In this document: piece after piece, positions 58,446 through 64,000 of the stretch
Numbering within the stretch: position 1 is the stretch's first letter
Layout: each line of letters starts with the position of its first letter
From: Axinella damicornis
Taxonomy: Eukaryota > Porifera > Demospongiae > Axinellida > Axinellidae
DNA: 64,000 nt
Direction of reading: 5' to 3'
NCBI GenBank assembly: GCA_963931865.1
Contig: OZ007510.1
Location: 15,108,111-15,172,110, forward strand
Program-made: the position numbers and the translations under genes
Notes under the pieces: model-generated
Seen by the model: only the letters and a program-made list of their open reading frames with translations
Told to the model about the DNA's origin: nothing
Databases searched by the model: none

Positions 58446-61400
58446 GTGAAGCTGTTGGAGTACGAGGTCGAGGACACTCTGATGGGCTGCATGGAGGTAT
58501 CCCGCCTCCTCACCCTCATCCCACTGCTGAAGACCTCACTGCAGCTGTCCAGACAAGGTGGGTGTGTCATGTGACTGCTAGTGACTTTGTACAACCGTTA
58601 GTGATCTCCCTCCCCCCCCCCCCCCCCCCCCCCCCCCCCTCGCTCTGTGTAATACTCACGCACACGCACACAGACTCTGAGAGGCTGGTGGAACAGACAT
58701 GGATCCTGTCACTTGGATTGAAGGCACTTCATCGTCTGCTTCAGGTATACACACAAACACGCACACACACACACAGCTACTGCCATAATTGCCAGGGTTC
58801 TCCCCTGCAGTCTTCCAGTGCAAAGGAGGTGGTGGAGAAACTTCTGTCTGCTAACCTTGTACCATCTGTTGTCAAGCTGGCCTGCAAACCAACTCACTTC
58901 AGCCAGAAATGGCAGCTCGCAGACCTTGAGGTACTGTGGCATACAAGACATGCTGTGTAATACGTGTGAATAGCACTGGTCAGGACACCCTCCACAGGTG
59001 GTGGGCATCCAGAGCTACCACCCAGCGTCGCCCAAGAAGTCTGCCCCCTCTGACAAGGAGGCAGCCAAGGAGGGAGGCGAAGCTAAAGCCGGGGACGAGG
59101 CCAAGGCGGAGGAAGAGAAGGGGGAGAATAAGAATGAGTCGTCGGGGTCCCCTGCTGCCGCTGATGATTCTATCCTGGAGGGACTGACCGATGAGATACA
59201 GGAGATGTTGAAGGCATGTGACTCAGAATTCAGCTTGTAGAATCATAAATAGCAGCTGCATACACTGTTGCTGAAACAACTGCCATCTGTAATCTCATGT
59301 ATGTACTGCTTCCCTAGGTCCTGCATGAAGCATTCCAGTGTCCCCTGTCTGTGCTGCGTGCACTCTATGAGGCGGCCGGAGAGGACCTTAACCAATTCAT
59401 CATGAGCTCAGAGCAATAGTGAGCCACACATCACAAGGGGGTAGCACCCTCTGCTTAACAAACCCCCCCCCCCCCCCCCCCCCAACACACACACCTCCTC
59501 GTCAGCTACGACATGGAAGAGGCAGCATTGAAACCTCCAGATGAAATCCTGGAAGCAGCCAAGAAATGGTGTGTGCAGTAGGTACCTGAGCTGCTGCCAT
59601 TTTGTGTTTACCACAATGTTGCGACTGCTGTCCTGCAACTCAGGGAGTCATCTCCTGCGTCAGTGAAGTTGGTGGCGAAGGAGATCCAGAACTCTCTGGA
59701 GGACACTGGGGTGACCCGACTGAACCCCATCAAGGTCAACATAAAGTGAGTACAAGTTGACCATGCACCCCACACCATCACTCCCTCACTCTGTGCACCA
59801 TCACTCCACACTCCACACACCATTACTCCCTCACTCCACACACCATCACTCCCTCCACACCACTCCCACACTCCCTCCCTCCACACCATCACTCCCACAC
59901 TCCACACACCATCACTCCCTCACTCCACACACCATCACTCCCTCACTCCACACACCATCACTCCCTCCACACCATCACTCTCACACTCCACACACCATCA
60001 CTCCCTCACTCCACACACCATCACTCCCTCACTCCACACACCATCACTCCCTCACTCCACACACCATCACTCCCTCCACACCACTCCCACACTCCCTCCA
60101 CACCACTCCCTCACTCCACACACCATCACTCCCACACTCCACACACCATCACTCCCTCACTCCACATACCATCACTCCCTCACTCCACACACCATCACTC
60201 CACACACCATCACTCCCTCCCTCCACACCACTCCCTCACTCCACACACCATCACTCCCACACTCCACACCATCACTCCCTCACTCCACACACCATCACTA
60301 CCACACCATTGCTCCATCACTCCCTCACTCCACACACCATCACTCCCTCACTCCACGAACCATCTGATCACTGCTACAGGTCTCTGGAGGCATCAGCAGA
60401 GGATGCCACTATCTTCAAGAAGACCAAAAACCTAATGAAAGAGGATGATACAGAGGTACACCTAGTTGCTCAGTTTACAACTCAAGCTTCCCATAGTGTC
60501 CCTAATCATGCTGCCTCCTCTCCCTCCTCCTTCCGTACCTTGTTCCATTTCCTGCCTCACCTCCTCACCCCCCTCCCCCTCCCGCTCCCCCTCCCCCCTC
60601 CCCCCTCTCCCCCCCCCACCCCCCCCCCCCCCCCCCCCCCACCCCTCCTCCCTCTCGCCCTCCCTCAAGACCAAGGTTGACAGTGGCCGTAAAGACTCCT
60701 ATTATCTGCTCCAAGAGAGACTCATTGCCCTGAGGGAGAAGCCCACCTCACGTGAGGAGGTGCTGCAGATTCACCAGGCCATTGTTGTACTACAGGCACG
60801 ACAAGTGCTGGCCTCTCTGCTGTCCCACTGGCCCTCGGATGCCCCTCGGCTCAGCACCAGCTTCCTGGGAAGCATCGACATCACACAGTACTTCTGCCTC
60901 CTGGACCTGCTCCTGAAACAACAAACCCCAGAGGGGTGCAAGAAGGTGAGGAGTTAGCCACTTTAGGTCATGTATGGAGAGTGGAACTACTATGAAATCC
61001 TAGCCTTGTTCTCAGGCCTTCTGCACCTTCAGGTTTTGATCGCATGTATACAGTATGCAGGAGACTGTAAGCAATCACAAACTGGAGGTGTAGAAGGGGG
61101 CTACACCCACCACTGTCTGACATGTACTCCCTCCCGAACTCACAGATCCTCTCCTCCGTCATCCTGTGTGGGGAGGCCACGGAGGTGGTTAGCCTTGCAG
61201 TGACAGCTGCAGAGTGCATGAGAGAGGTGGCTGTCGGGAAGGAGACAGCCATGTTACGACCCCCAGGGAAGGACAGCGGGAGCAAAACAGAAACTGTGAG
61301 CCAGTGGTTTGTGCTAGTGTATGCACGTGTGTGGGTGTGGGTGTGTGGTGGTGTGATTTACATCAGATATGTTCGCATGCCAAAACTGGCACATTTTTGG

Positions 61401-64000
61401 AAACCATATTCGGCACATTTTGACATGCCAATTAAGCCAAAATTGGCAGAAACAGCACTCTTGTTGTGTAGAGTGACTGACGTACCATTTCTGCCAAAAA
61501 TGGAACCACAAACCAAAATCAGCAGAAAAAGCACTCCTGGTGATAGGCCTGAGCACAATCTGCCGGCAAGAAGCATAATGCCGGGAAAATAGGAGCGGGG
61601 TGTAAAAAAATGACATCGTTGCTCAAAATTCTAATTTCTGCCACATGGACAGCAAGAGAACACACTACAAGACTATTCGGAGACATCAATCATGCAGTAG
61701 TCGTTAACATTGAGACTGCATGTGTGTGCTGTCTGAGCATAGCATGAGAAAAATACGACAGCTAATGAGCAAATAGGTAAGAATTTATAAGAATGAAAAA
61801 TAGGTAACATTGGAAGCAGATGGTGATATAGAAAGCCTGGGAACGAGGCTATGCATGCAGTTGTAGCAGACTAATATGCTAGGTACCTTGGTGAGATGTG
61901 AAGCTGGGATTTGCACCATTGTGTCAGCATGAATTGATCATTCCAATGATGTCCATTTGCAAGAACTCGTGTGTTTTGGTAGGATCGATCATGTCGATAA
62001 GATCGTCTCAAGATCTTGGTCTGATCTTGAGATTATCTTGGACTGATGTAGGTAAGATGATTTTGGTAAGATTTGTGTTGAGAGATTTGTCAAGATCAAG
62101 ATCGGAACAGGAGTGCTGTTTCTGCCAATTTAGTTCCAAAAATTGGGCATGTCAAAATGTGCCATAATTCTAATTGGTAGATGGTTTCCAATTTTGGTAC
62201 AAAAACACACCTCATTTGCATGCTCCTCTTGTTCCACACACTAGGGCAAGATTGTTATACCAAGTGCTTCCAATATGGCCGTGTCCTAGTGAGTCCAAGC
62301 TCTGATACCTTTCTACCGTCCAGTACTTGACAGGTCATCCCCCCCCCCCCCCCCCCCCCCCTTCCTCTCTTCTCCCTTCCACCTCCTCCCCCCTCCTCCC
62401 CCCTTCTAGCCATCCTGTCAATGGCAGAATCGAGTTCTCCAGTGACAGTGATTTCCTGGAACACTGCACCCTGCACACCGCCACCACCACCAACACAGAG
62501 GAGACCCTCACACACACCATACCAGGTGCACAGTAACACTAGCCCATGGGCTGCAGCTGGCTGCAGACATGTAAATCACAGCTGTGCCTGCAGTCACATG
62601 CCCTGCTGCCACTCAGGATTGTACCCCCACCTACCAACACGCGCACACACAGGCAACACAGTGCACTACAAAGTTACCCTGGAGCCCACGGCGGAGGCAA
62701 AACCGCTCGTATGTACGGTTACCGTGACAGGCACGCAGAAGGGAAGGTAGGTGCTCCTGATGTGTGATACAGTATACGCCAATCTCTTGAAGTATGATTA
62801 TATGCATGTGTGTGTACCGTGCTGTCACCTTCGTGTGCTACCCTTGGCCCAGGTTTGACACAGGTTACTCGATCCTGGAGGAGCTGTTGTGTGACGAGCG
62901 TCAGCGCCTGCCTCTGGGCCAGCTGTGGTCGTGCCTGATCACGGTGGCCTGCCAGCACACCGGGGAGGAGAGGCTGAGGGTCACCAAGCTGCTCATGCGG
63001 ATGCTGGAAATGCAGACAAAGAGGTACGTCGCAGGACTGCGTTCCCGGTACGTCATGGGACTGCGTTCCCGGTACGTCATGGGACTGCGTTCCCGGTACG
63101 TCATGGGACTGCGTTCCCAGTACATCATGGGACTGCGTTCCTGGTACATCATGGGACTGCATTCCCGGTACATCACGGGACTGCGTTCCTGGTACATCAT
63201 GGGACTGTGTTCCCGGTACGTCACGGGACTGCATTCCCGGTACGTCATGGGACTGCGTTCCCGGTACGTCATGGGACTGTGTTCCCGGTACGTCATGGGA
63301 CTGCGTTCCCGGTACGTCATGGGACTGCGTTCCCGGTACGTCATGGGACTGCGTTCCCAGTACATCATGGGACTGCGTTCCTGGTACATTATGGGACTGC
63401 GTTCCCAGTACGTCACGGGACTGCATTCCCGGTACGTCATGGGACTGCGTTCCCGGTACGTACGTCATGGGACTGCATTCCCAGTACGTTATGGGGCTGC
63501 GTTCCCGGTACATTATGGGACTGTGTTCCCGGTACGTCATGGGACTGTGTTCCCGGTATGTCACGGGACTGCATTCCCGGTACGTCATGGGACTGCGTTC
63601 CCGGTACGTACGTCATGGGACTGCATTCCCAGTACGTCATGGGGCTGCGTTCCCGGTACATTATGGGACTGTGTTCCCGGTACGTCATGGGACTGTGTTC
63701 CCGGTATGTCACGGGACTGCATTCCCGGTACATCACGGGACTGCGTTCCCTGTCGGATGAACTTTGCTCTGTCCGTCCCTTTGCACAGCCGGGCAGTACC
63801 TGCTGGAAACCGTCTGGACCTGACAGCGCTGAAGCCACTCTGGCAGCTCTACACCACCTTAATGAAGCAATATGGTCAGTGAACCAATTGACACATTACC
63901 ACAGGGAGTAGTTTACTGCTTGTGTGACCTTGCAGATGATAAGAGCAAGGTACAGGAGCTGATGGCACCTGAGATTATTCGAGTCTTCACTGAACTCTTC
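37414..64000 (+). CDS. ZZEF1: ZZEF1 orthologue (zinc finger ZZ-type and EF-hand protein), 3' truncated by window edge
   Basis: This very large gene has more than 50 short exons and follows human ZZEF1 (2961 residues) from end to end. Exon 1 (37414-37467) starts [13 protein letters not shown], with Gly2 in a myristoylation context. An EF-hand-like part is at about 38120-38352 ([20 protein letters not shown]). The DOC/APC10 domain runs 39650-40283 ([49 protein letters not shown]). A CUB-like block spans 46267-48058 ([57 protein letters not shown]). Two ZZ fingers are at 52363-52514 (CDGC..CSNC) and 52818-52932 (CDVC..CLGC). A helical C-terminal region follows, then a second CUB-like block (62407-62756), and [14 protein letters not shown] close to the edge. 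In human, the ZZ fingers are reported to read the histone H3 tail and SUMO1. Many introns are filled by repeats. Confidence 0.93.
37930..38068 (-). mobile_element. tRNA-derived SINE (or fragment), minus orientation
   Basis: Read on the minus strand from about 38068: a tRNA-like head with box A-like TGGCCGTGGTTAAAGC and box B GGTTCGAGTCC (38012-38023 region), followed by a non-tRNA tail. It has no acceptor-stem pairing or CCA context that would suggest a functional tRNA. ZZEF1 intron. Confidence 0.75.
38694..38729 (+). repeat. (CT)n microsatellite at an acceptor
   Basis: A run of about 16 CT units forms the pyrimidine tract before the acceptor CCTCCAG at about 38736 of a ZZEF1 exon. Confidence 0.9.
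39003..39232 (+). repeat. 58-bp minisatellite ending at a splice acceptor, 4 copies
   Basis: Units with CTGCACCGTACAGCCCATCA and CCATACACCATACCTTGCTC repeat four times. The last CCTTGCTCTGCAG is the acceptor of the exon starting TTCCTGTTGCAGC; earlier copies read CTTGCTCTGCTG, one base off, and each also contains GTACAG. Confidence 0.93.
40299..40351. mobile_element. Hairpin element (TAGCCTCG family), 53 bp
   Basis: Inverted ends with the exact 9-bp target duplication AGACCTGCC (40290-40298, 40352-40360). It sits a few bases after the donor of the ZZEF1 exon ending RGLHIRGYK. Confidence 0.94.
40741..40788 (+). repeat. Compound microsatellite (C)n(AC)n
   Basis: About 35 C then about 6 AC units, before a ZZEF1 acceptor. 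Confidence 0.95.
40952..41010. mobile_element. Hairpin element (TAGCCTCG family), 59 bp
   Basis: TAGCCTCGTTCCCAGGCCTT and AAGGCCTGGGAACGAGGCTA with an inner stem CCACA/TGTGG. Flanks ggtttggat / ggcttgcat match at 7 of 9. It starts about 14 bp after a ZZEF1 splice donor. Confidence 0.93.
41362..41494. mobile_element. Small MITE, 133 bp
   Basis: Inverted ends CAGGGTTTCATCCA and TGGATGAAACCCTG have a hAT-like CAGGG start. A short AAATG direct repeat flanks it. ZZEF1 intron. Confidence 0.8.
42085..42114 (+). repeat. Poly-C tract at an acceptor
   Basis: About 28 C directly precede ATCCTCCCCTCCAG, the acceptor of the ZZEF1 exon [14 protein letters not shown]. Confidence 0.93.
42735..43127. mobile_element. 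Hairpin element (TAGTCTCG variant), 393 bp
   Basis: Ends TAGTCTCGTTCCCAGACCCC and GGGGTCTGGGAACGAGACTA continue into a stem of about 60 bp including GAACGCGCACGCGCGAAAAA. The exact 9-bp target duplication CATGTGCTG is at 42726-42734 and 43128-43136. The inner part has no ORF of note. Confidence 0.96.
43345..43530 (+). repeat. (CA)n microsatellite
   Basis: Long CA repeat with CACACG variants directly after the donor of the ZZEF1 exon ending SNAFLHQL. Confidence 0.97.
45350..45900 (+). repeat. Poly-C and CT-rich minisatellite
   Basis: Poly-C (about 25) is followed by about 500 bp of CTCACACCCTCCCCTCCTCG / GTCCCCCC units up to a ZZEF1 acceptor. ORFs here are repeat artefacts. Confidence 0.95.
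46450..46612 (+). repeat. (CA)n microsatellite before a CUB-like exon
   Basis: CA/CACG repeats run to the acceptor CTCACAG of the exon [15 protein letters not shown]. Confidence 0.96.
46745..47630 (+). repeat. Pyrimidine-rich minisatellite with a higher-order tandem duplication
   Basis: Units of CCTCCCCCATCTCCTATCTG + CCACTCCCCTC recur for about 880 bp. A block of about 330 bp is itself duplicated (for example CCTCCGCCATCTCC at about 46916 and 47245). The array ends at the acceptor before YDYLEFTD. Confidence 0.95.
48572..48798. mobile_element. Tandem array of four hairpin elements with exact 9-bp spacers
   Basis: Units 48572-48629, 48639-48696, 48706-48758 and 48768-48798 each run from TAG.. 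to ..GAGGCTA with inner GGCCCCGCCC/GGGCGGGGCC stems. Spacers are GGGTGCCTG, CAGGCACCC, CAGGCACCC, and CAGGCACCC again follows the last unit; the first spacer is the reverse complement of the others. ZZEF1 intron. Confidence 0.96.
49066..49097 (+). repeat. Compound microsatellite (GT)n(G)n
   Basis: About 10 GT units run into about 14 G: the complement-strand form of the (C)n(AC)n compound repeats elsewhere. Confidence 0.93.
49792..49831. mobile_element. Hairpin element (TAGCCTCG family), 40 bp
   Basis: TAGCCTCGTTCCCAGGCC, GTGC, GGCCTGGGAACGAGGCTA. Flanks are C-rich and match approximately (cccgcccctc / ccctcccctc). ZZEF1 intron. Confidence 0.93.
51237..51335. mobile_element. Hairpin element (diverged ends), 99-bp near-perfect palindrome
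   Basis: TGGTCTTGGTCCCAGACCCA and its complement enclose arms of about 46 bp with a loop of a few bases. The ends resemble the TAGTCTCGTTCCCAG family. ZZEF1 intron. Confidence 0.85.
51790..52345 (+). repeat. Minisatellite CTCCTCCACACACCCC-type
   Basis: About 550 bp of CTCCTCCACACCC/CTCCACACACCC units between ZZEF1 exons. Long ORFs on both strands are repeat artefacts. Confidence 0.96.
53213..53267 (+). repeat. Compound microsatellite (GT)n(G)n
   Basis: About 10 GT units run into about 34 G, ZZEF1 intron. Confidence 0.95.
53576..54030 (+). repeat. Minisatellite, 23-24-bp unit, about 18 copies
   Basis: GTGGCTGTGTGGGGTGGGTG with AGA/AGAAT variants fills the ZZEF1 intron after the exon ending NRASNK. 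Confidence 0.95.
54387..54985 (+). repeat. 46-bp minisatellite starting inside an exon and copying its splice donor, about 13 copies
   Basis: The end of the ZZEF1 exon (CTCCCGGTGGTACAG, exon end 54401) and the start of its intron (gtggccatcagttagcg) form the first unit. About 12 further units follow, most with GGTACAG|GTGGCC intact, some with TATAG, or with deletions (GTACAGCCTCAG). Confidence 0.95.
55404..55649. mobile_element. hAT-type MITE, 246 bp
   Basis: Ends CAGTGTTCTCCCTAG and CTAGCGAGAACACTG are inverted; the exact 8-bp target duplication TGCATGAT flanks it (55396-55403, 55650-55657), as hAT elements make. The interior repeats CACCATTTGGATG. ZZEF1 intron, 18 bp after the donor. Confidence 0.93.
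55690..56175 (+). repeat. Pyrimidine minisatellite CCCCTCCACCCCTCCCTCCC-type
   Basis: About 480 bp of CT-rich units leading to the acceptor TTCCCCAG of the ZZEF1 exon [18 protein letters not shown]. ORFs are artefacts. Confidence 0.96.
56305..56985 (+). mobile_element. tRNA(Ser)-derived SINE split by a nested insertion
   Basis: The head (56305-56332) has box A TGGCCGAGGGG; after the inserted element it resumes at 56739 with CTAAATC, box B GGTTCAAGTCC (56755-56765), a body with GGATGGGGATGTAAAGCCG and a 3' tail of ATTCAAAA repeats (about 56970-56985). The uninterrupted head would resemble a tRNA-Ser with a GCT anticodon. It is inside a ZZEF1 intron and not a functional tRNA gene. Confidence 0.8.
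56333..56727 (-). mobile_element. 395-bp element with hammerhead-like core, nested in the SINE
   Basis: Exact 11-bp target duplication CATTCGACTGC at 56322-56332 and 56728-56738. On the minus strand it has CTGATGA, a stem GGCCACTG..CAGTGGCC, then GAAAAGTC, at about 56395-56424, that is about 65-90 nt from its minus-strand 3' end. A second GGCCACT..AGTGGCC hairpin is near the other end (56658-56675). No coding sequence of note. Confidence 0.65.
57262..57318. mobile_element. Hairpin element (TAGCCTCG family), 57 bp
   Basis: Inverted ends with inner CCGAGA/TCTCGG stem and exact 9-bp target duplication CACCCAGTG (57253-57261, 57319-57327). ZZEF1 intron. Confidence 0.96.
57549..57604. mobile_element. 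Hairpin element (TAGTCTCG variant), 56 bp
   Basis: TAGTCTCGGAACC and GGTACCGAGACTG ends with the exact 9-bp duplication TGTACACAG (57540-57548, 57605-57613). Confidence 0.88.
57630..57655. mobile_element. Minimal hairpin element, 26 bp
   Basis: TAGCCTCG and GGCCTGGGAACGAGGCTA run together with almost no interior. Flanks gtcgctggt / gtagcaggt match at 7 of 9. This is the smallest family member here. Confidence 0.85.
57868..58006 (+). repeat. Poly-G then poly-C/poly-A tracts
   Basis: About 20 G at 57868 and about 25 C followed by about 13 A at 57967-58005, both in one ZZEF1 intron. Confidence 0.93.
58403..58443 (+). repeat. (CA)n microsatellite at an acceptor
   Basis: About 20 CA units precede CATAG, acceptor of the ZZEF1 exon [14 protein letters not shown]. 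Confidence 0.95.
59462..59493 (+). repeat. Compound microsatellite (C)n(AC)n
   Basis: About 21 C then a short AC repeat before the acceptor of the ZZEF1 exon [11 protein letters not shown]. Confidence 0.9.
59765..60362 (+). repeat. Minisatellite CACCATCACTCCCTCACTCC-type
   Basis: About 600 bp of ACACACCATCACTCC units between two ZZEF1 exons. The 307-residue ORF across it is an artefact. Confidence 0.96.
61011..61103. mobile_element. Degenerate hairpin-family element
   Basis: TAGCCTTGTTCTCAGGCCTT at the left and GTAGAAGGGGGCTA at the right; inner inverted segments are partial. ZZEF1 intron. Confidence 0.55.
61361..62223. mobile_element. Foldback element, about 860 bp, with about 110-bp inverted ends
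   Basis: The left arm contains TTGGAAACCATATTCGGCAC, ACATTTTGACATGCC and AATTGGCAGAAACAGCACTC; the right arm (62100-62223) holds the same blocks in inverted order. The interior carries a solo hairpin-family end GCCTGGGAACGAGGCTA at 61836-61852. ZZEF1 intron; no clear coding capacity. Confidence 0.8.
63024..63756 (+). repeat. 24-bp minisatellite, about 30 copies, starting at a splice donor and open in frame
   Basis: The unit starts GTACGTCATGGGACTGCG and ends TTCCCG. The first unit begins exactly at the donor of the ZZEF1 exon ending MLEMQTK. GTACGT recurs in about 25 units. The whole intron (63024-63788, 765 nt) is a multiple of three and lacks a stop in the exon frame, reading octapeptide repeats such as RYVMGLRS, then shifted versions after two insertions of a 4-bp GTAC. 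Confidence 0.95.

Noticed and set aside
7336..62360. Poly-C/poly-G runs as assembly artefacts
   Set aside because: They may be mis-sized, but their number, their place before acceptors and their repeated link to AC repeats make them real features; exact lengths should not be trusted.
63024..63756. CRISPR-like direct repeat array
   Set aside because: Units are contiguous 24-bp repeats without unique spacers, inside an intron of a eukaryotic gene; it is a minisatellite.
1..64000. Bacterial or symbiont contamination, operons or ribosome binding sites
   Set aside because: All recognised genes have animal homologues and spliceosomal introns or sit between such genes; no prokaryotic gene organisation is present.

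Overview
This is a eukaryotic, animal genome window. Every large gene matches a metazoan family, and the genes are split into many short exons by GT-AG introns. The introns are full of AC/GT microsatellites, poly-C/poly-G runs and minisatellites. Gene content (ZZEF1, caskin-like, USP1, SEC14L1/5-like and SOAT orthologues, an IDO cluster and an alliinase-type aminotransferase) and compact intron-rich genes suggest a marine invertebrate. A sponge or another early-branching animal is my guess, but the sequence alone does not settle the phylum.

Layout. (1) 215 to about 5.1 kb, minus strand: a sterol O-acyltransferase (SOAT/ACAT) gene whose 5' end I cannot fix. (2) 5852-9883, plus: a secreted alliinase / tryptophan-aminotransferase-like PLP enzyme in nine exons. 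(3) 10576-16289, plus: three tandem intronless indoleamine 2,3-dioxygenase genes; the second and third are recent duplicates. (4) 16761-19359, minus: USP1-type deubiquitinase in three exons. (5) 19663-32776, plus: caskin-like scaffold (ankyrin repeats, long Pro/Gln-rich region, two SAM domains). (6) 33416-37079, minus: SEC14-like protein (PRELI, CRAL-TRIO, GOLD). (7) 37414 to beyond 64000, plus: ZZEF1 orthologue with more than 50 exons, truncated by the window edge.

Two gene pairs are clearly divergent across about 300 bp (USP1/caskin and SEC14L/ZZEF1), and SOAT/alliinase is probably a third. The alliinase-like gene and the IDO trio sit together, so two enzyme classes that in other organisms act on tryptophan are neighbours. 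This is suggestive, not proof, of a joint role.

The non-coding part is unusually informative. One family of hairpin elements (ends TAGCCTCGTTCCCAGG / CCTGGGAACGAGGCTA, with 9-bp target duplications) has about 20 copies in 64 kb, ranging from 26 to about 540 bp. Each copy has its own palindromic inner stem, and one locus is a tandem array of four copies with exact 9-bp spacers. Two other elements of 379 and 395 bp, both with 11-bp target duplications, carry a CTGANGA-stem-GAAA block resembling a hammerhead ribozyme core; one has split a tRNA-derived SINE. There are also hAT-type MITEs, a 259-bp MITE family caught with and without a 166-bp cargo, and minisatellites that begin exactly at splice donors. 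One of these fills a 765-bp intron that stays open in the correct frame from exon to exon.
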